This document shows positions 60,938 through 64,000 of a stretch of DNA of 64,000 nucleotides, in pieces. The notes below the pieces were generated by a model, which searched no databases, had not been told where the DNA came from, and worked only from the letters and a program-made list of their open reading frames with translations. The first letter of the stretch is position 1. Every line of letters starts with the position of its first letter. A program made the position numbers and the translations under genes. Source of the DNA: Sphingoaurantiacus capsulatus. GTDB taxonomy: Bacteria > Pseudomonadota > Alphaproteobacteria > Sphingomonadales > Sphingomonadaceae. The stretch lies in assembly GCF_042648405.1 (NCBI RefSeq), contig NZ_JBHRXV010000011.1, positions 844,165-908,164 of the forward strand, given 5' to 3'.

Positions 60938-60941
<4 letters not shown>
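60033..60941 (+). CDS. nudC: NAD(H) pyrophosphatase NudC (NUDIX)
   Basis: This 302-residue enzyme hydrolyses NADH and can remove NAD caps from RNA. An N-terminal domain is followed by a zinc ribbon (CAACGGQTKLDKGGYERDC and CG, about residues 132-152). The NUDIX box is GFVEPGESFEEAVARELYEE and AGV (about 193-215). NudC motif SQPWPFPSSLM follows. The start is GTG 60033; the upstream open frame lacks a ribosome site. The stop overlaps thrC (ATGA at 60938). Confidence 0.9.
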
Positions 60942-62152
<1,211 letters not shown>

Positions 62153-62168
62153 TGAACCCGCCCCGTCC

Positions 62169-62235
62169 GTCATACCGGCGAAAGCCGGTATCCAGTCGGA
62201 CGGGCGGTCTGGATACCGGCTTTCGCCGGTATGAC
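62169..62235. repeat. Intergenic inverted repeat, family A (27-bp arms)
   Basis: Arms 62169-62195 and 62209-62235 are a perfect 27-bp inverted repeat with the same sequence as the one at 19491-19556. The spacer is 13 bases. It lies between thrC and the cupin gene, 13 bases before the latter's start, and its right arm supplies an in-frame ATG (62231). Confidence 0.9.
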
Positions 62236-62248
62236 GGGTGAGGGTGAG

Positions 62249-62617
62249 ATGAGCGCCGAGAAGGTCAGCCTTCCCGACAAGTTCGCGAAGTTCAGCGAGC
62301 ATTGGCGGCCGAAGGTAGTGGCCCAATTGAACGGGCAAGAAGTGAAGCTGGTGAAGGTCGAAGGCACCTTCCCCTGGCACCACCACGACCATGAGGACGA
62401 GATGTTCATGGTGTGGAAGGGCCGCTTCCGCGTGGAGTTTCGCGACCGGGTCGTCGACATGGGGCCGGGCGAATTCGTGGTGGTGCCGCGCGGCGTCGAG
62501 CATCGCACGGCGGCCGATGCGGAAGCCGAGGTACTGATCTTCGAGCCCGCCGCGGTGCGAAACACCGGAAATGTCATCGACGACACCTACACCGCGCCGA
62601 TCGGCGCCACGATCTGA
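62249..62617 (+). CDS. Cupin-domain protein
   Basis: This 122-residue small beta-barrel protein has a metal-binding motif HHHDHEDEMFMVWKGRF (His, His, Glu set) and second motif GPGEFVVVPRGVEHRTAAD with His. The end is FEPAAVRNTGNVIDDTYTAP. Enzyme or sensor roles are possible but not assignable. ATG 62249 has GAGGG upstream; a longer start (62231) would use the repeat's own ATG. It is followed by the esterase-like gene after 15 bases. Confidence 0.85.
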   Translation: MSAEKVSLPDKFAKFSEHWRPKVVAQLNGQEVKLVKVEGTFPWHHHDHEDEMFMVWKGRFRVEFRDRVVDMGPGEFVVVPRGVEHRTAADAEAEVLIFEPAAVRNTGNVIDDTYTAPIGATI

Positions 62618-62632
62618 AGGGGGAATACTGCC

Positions 62633-63880
62633 ATGCTGACCGGAGTGATGCTTGAACGCCGTGGCTTTCTCGCCGGCCTCGCGGCGCTGGCCGCCACCCC
62701 TGCCTTCGCCCGCGACACCAAGGCCTGGCCGGAGGTGCAGGCACTGCTCGACCGCTATGTCGCCGAGAAGAAGGTGTCCGGCCTGTCGCTGGCGCTGACC
62801 ACCGGCGGCAGCCCCCTCGCCTATGTGAACGCCGGCACCTTGGCGCTCGATTCGGCGGTGGCGGCGAACGAGGACACGCTGTGGCGCATCTATTCAATGA
62901 CCAAGCCGATCACCGGCGCCGCCGCCGCGCTGCTGATCGAGGAAGGTAAGCTGAAGCTCGACCAGCCGGTCAGCGACTTCTTCCCGGCCTATGCGAAGAT
63001 CACCGTCGCGACCGACCCGGCGAAGAGCCTCGACGCGCGCCCGGCGAAGAACCCGATGACGGTGCGCCACCTGATGACGCACACAAGCGGCCTCACCTAC
63101 ACCATCACCGGCAACGGCCCGGTCAACAAGGCCTATCGCGAGCAGGGCCTGTTCGGCTTCCTCGGCCAGCCGCCGGCGCCGGGCGACGGGCCGATGCCGG
63201 CCAGCCTCGTCGAATTCGCCGAGAAGCTGGCGACGGTGCCGCTGATCGCCGAGCCGGGCACGCAGCACAACTACTCGGTCAGCCTTGATCTGCTCGGCGC
63301 GGTGATCGAGAAGGCGAGCGGGATGCCCTATGCGGCGTTCCTGCAGACGCGCTTCTTCGATCCGCTGGGCATGACCTCGACGGCGTTCAACGCGCTCGAC
63401 CTGAAGCGGCTGTCGACCAACTATCTGGTCACGCCGAAGGGCCTGCTTCCCGCGGATACCGCCGCGAAGAGCGTCTATGCGCCGCCGGCGACGGTGGCTT
63501 ACGGCGGCGCCGGCCTCGTTTCCTCGTCGCGCGACTATGCGCGCTTCGGGCTGATGCTGCTCGGCGACGGCGCGCTCGATGGCAAGCGGGTGATGAAGGC
63601 GGAGACGGCGCAGCTGATCCGCTCGAACCTGCTGCCCGCCGGCGTCACCGCGATGGACGACAATTCGGGCTATGGCGCCGGCGGCCGGGTGGTGACGCCG
63701 ACGACGAAGGACGCCAATGATTCGGTCGGCGCCTATGGCTGGGGCGGTGCGGCCGGCACCAGCTTCTGGATCGACCCCGCGCGCAAGACGATGGTCACCC
63801 TGATGACGCAGTTCATGCCGTCGGACGCCTACCCGATCCGCAAGGAGCTCCGCGACGCGATCATCGCCGATCGGGCGTAG
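62633..63880 (+). CDS. Family VIII esterase / beta-lactamase-like serine hydrolase
   Basis: This 415-residue exported protein has a signal peptide (MLERRGFLAGLAALAATPAF, ends AFA). It has the SxxK motif in YSMTKPITGAAAALLI (catalytic Ser and Lys) and HTSGLTY. The family VIII pattern YSVSLDLLG replaces the YxN of class C beta-lactamases. The end has YGWGGAAGTSFWIDPARK. Carboxylesterase activity is more likely than true beta-lactamase activity. ATG 62633 is used; ATG 62648 is also possible. A short hairpin follows the gene. Confidence 0.87.
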   Translation: MLTGVMLERRGFLAGLAALAATPAFARDTKAWPEVQALLDRYVAEKKVSGLSLALTTGGSPLAYVNAGTLALDSAVAANEDTLWRIYSMTKPITGAAAALLIEEGKLKLDQPVSDFFPAYAKITVATDPAKSLDARPAKNPMTVRHLMTHTSGLTYTITGNGPVNKAYREQGLFGFLGQPPAPGDGPMPASLVEFAEKLATVPLIAEPGTQHNYSVSLDLLGAVIEKASGMPYAAFLQTRFFDPLGMTSTAFNALDLKRLSTNYLVTPKGLLPADTAAKSVYAPPATVAYGGAGLVSSSRDYARFGLMLLGDGALDGKRVMKAETAQLIRSNLLPAGVTAMDDNSGYGAGGRVVTPTTKDANDSVGAYGWGGAAGTSFWIDPARKTMVTLMTQFMPSDAYPIRKELRDAIIADRA

Positions 63881-63902
63881 GGCCGGTCCCCTCCCGAGAT
63901 AC

Positions 63903-63928
63903 GTCATCCTGACGAAAGTCAGGATGAC
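63903..63928. terminator. Short hairpin, family C core, after the esterase-like gene
   Basis: GTCATCCTGAC, GAAA, GTCAGGATGAC forms a perfect 11-bp stem with a GNRA-type GAAA loop. It lies 22 bases after the stop. It is a minimal version of the family C repeat at 34347. The last 70 bases of the window show nothing recognisable. Confidence 0.75.
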
Positions 63929-64000
63929 GGGCTTTTGGCTTAGAGCGGGATGACGCTACACGGAAGCATACCCTGAGTTGGCGAGATAGTTGGCGCACTC

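Noticed and set aside
62633..63880. True class C beta-lactamase
   Set aside because: SxxK is present, but the Tyr motif reads YSVS rather than YxN and the WGGAAGT ending matches family VIII esterases, so antibiotic resistance is not supported.

Overview
This is a gene-dense, high-GC stretch of chromosome from an alphaproteobacterium, most likely a Sphingomonas-type member of the Sphingomonadaceae. The evidence is the atp operon with split b/b' stator subunits, a ChpT phosphotransferase, RpoH, DciA- and SoxR-type proteins, candidate EcfG-type (GGAAC-N16/17-GTT) promoters, and a set of intergenic inverted repeats based on GTCATnCnGGCGAA. No prophage, integrase, transposase, CRISPR array or plasmid gene is visible. 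Almost everything reads as housekeeping chromosome.

Layout. 1-7.8 kb: end of flgE, then flgFGHIJKL (rod, P/L rings, hook-filament junction) and motAB, tightly packed with overlapping stops and starts. 7.8-12 kb: metabolic and stress genes, including soxR with a clear SoxR operator facing a VOC gene, a NYN nuclease-like gene, an amidohydrolase and tRNA-Gly(CCC). 12-19.5 kb: an orphan secreted protein, the SMR exporter sugE, a large multi-branched inverted repeat (13339-13608), a lipoprotein, CFA synthase, a class IV aminotransferase, an ECF sigma/anti-sigma/periplasmic-sensor-like operon, GNAT and GST. 19.6-31 kb: atpI-B-E-X-F, a tiny Q/R-rich protein, smc, a DsbA-like lipoprotein, dciA-like, mutY, trmFO, an EF-hand protein and a squalene/phytoene-synthase-like protein. 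31-38 kb: a TadG/TadE/TadE trio, ettA and an M28 peptidase. 38-46 kb: dps, a histone-H1-like protein, a murein-remodelling group (M23, L,D-transpeptidase, DUF882), hemerythrin, SPFH/NfeD, rnpB, an amidase, an EamA transporter and a DnaJ-domain protein. 46-53 kb: an SDR, then a chemotaxis operon reading csp-chpT-cheA-cheW-cheY-cheB-cheR on the minus strand. 53-64 kb: JAMM protein, rluD, rpoH, mtgA, dnaX-ybaB, DUF72, SRP RNA, nudC-thrC, cupin and a family VIII esterase/beta-lactamase-like protein.

How it fits together. The flagellar and chemotaxis blocks form one motility programme split across the window. The flagellar set here covers rod, ring, junction and stator parts only. The chemotaxis kinase is a hybrid CheA with an extra CheW-like domain and a receiver. 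Several genes look tied to general stress control (dps, hemerythrin, the Q/R-rich protein, rpoH).

The most unusual item is the 270-bp cloverleaf-like inverted repeat directly upstream of the sugE Shine-Dalgarno. It carries no gene, and almost every part of it pairs with another part. It is the best candidate here for something undescribed. All functional calls come from reading motifs and context only; no database search was possible.
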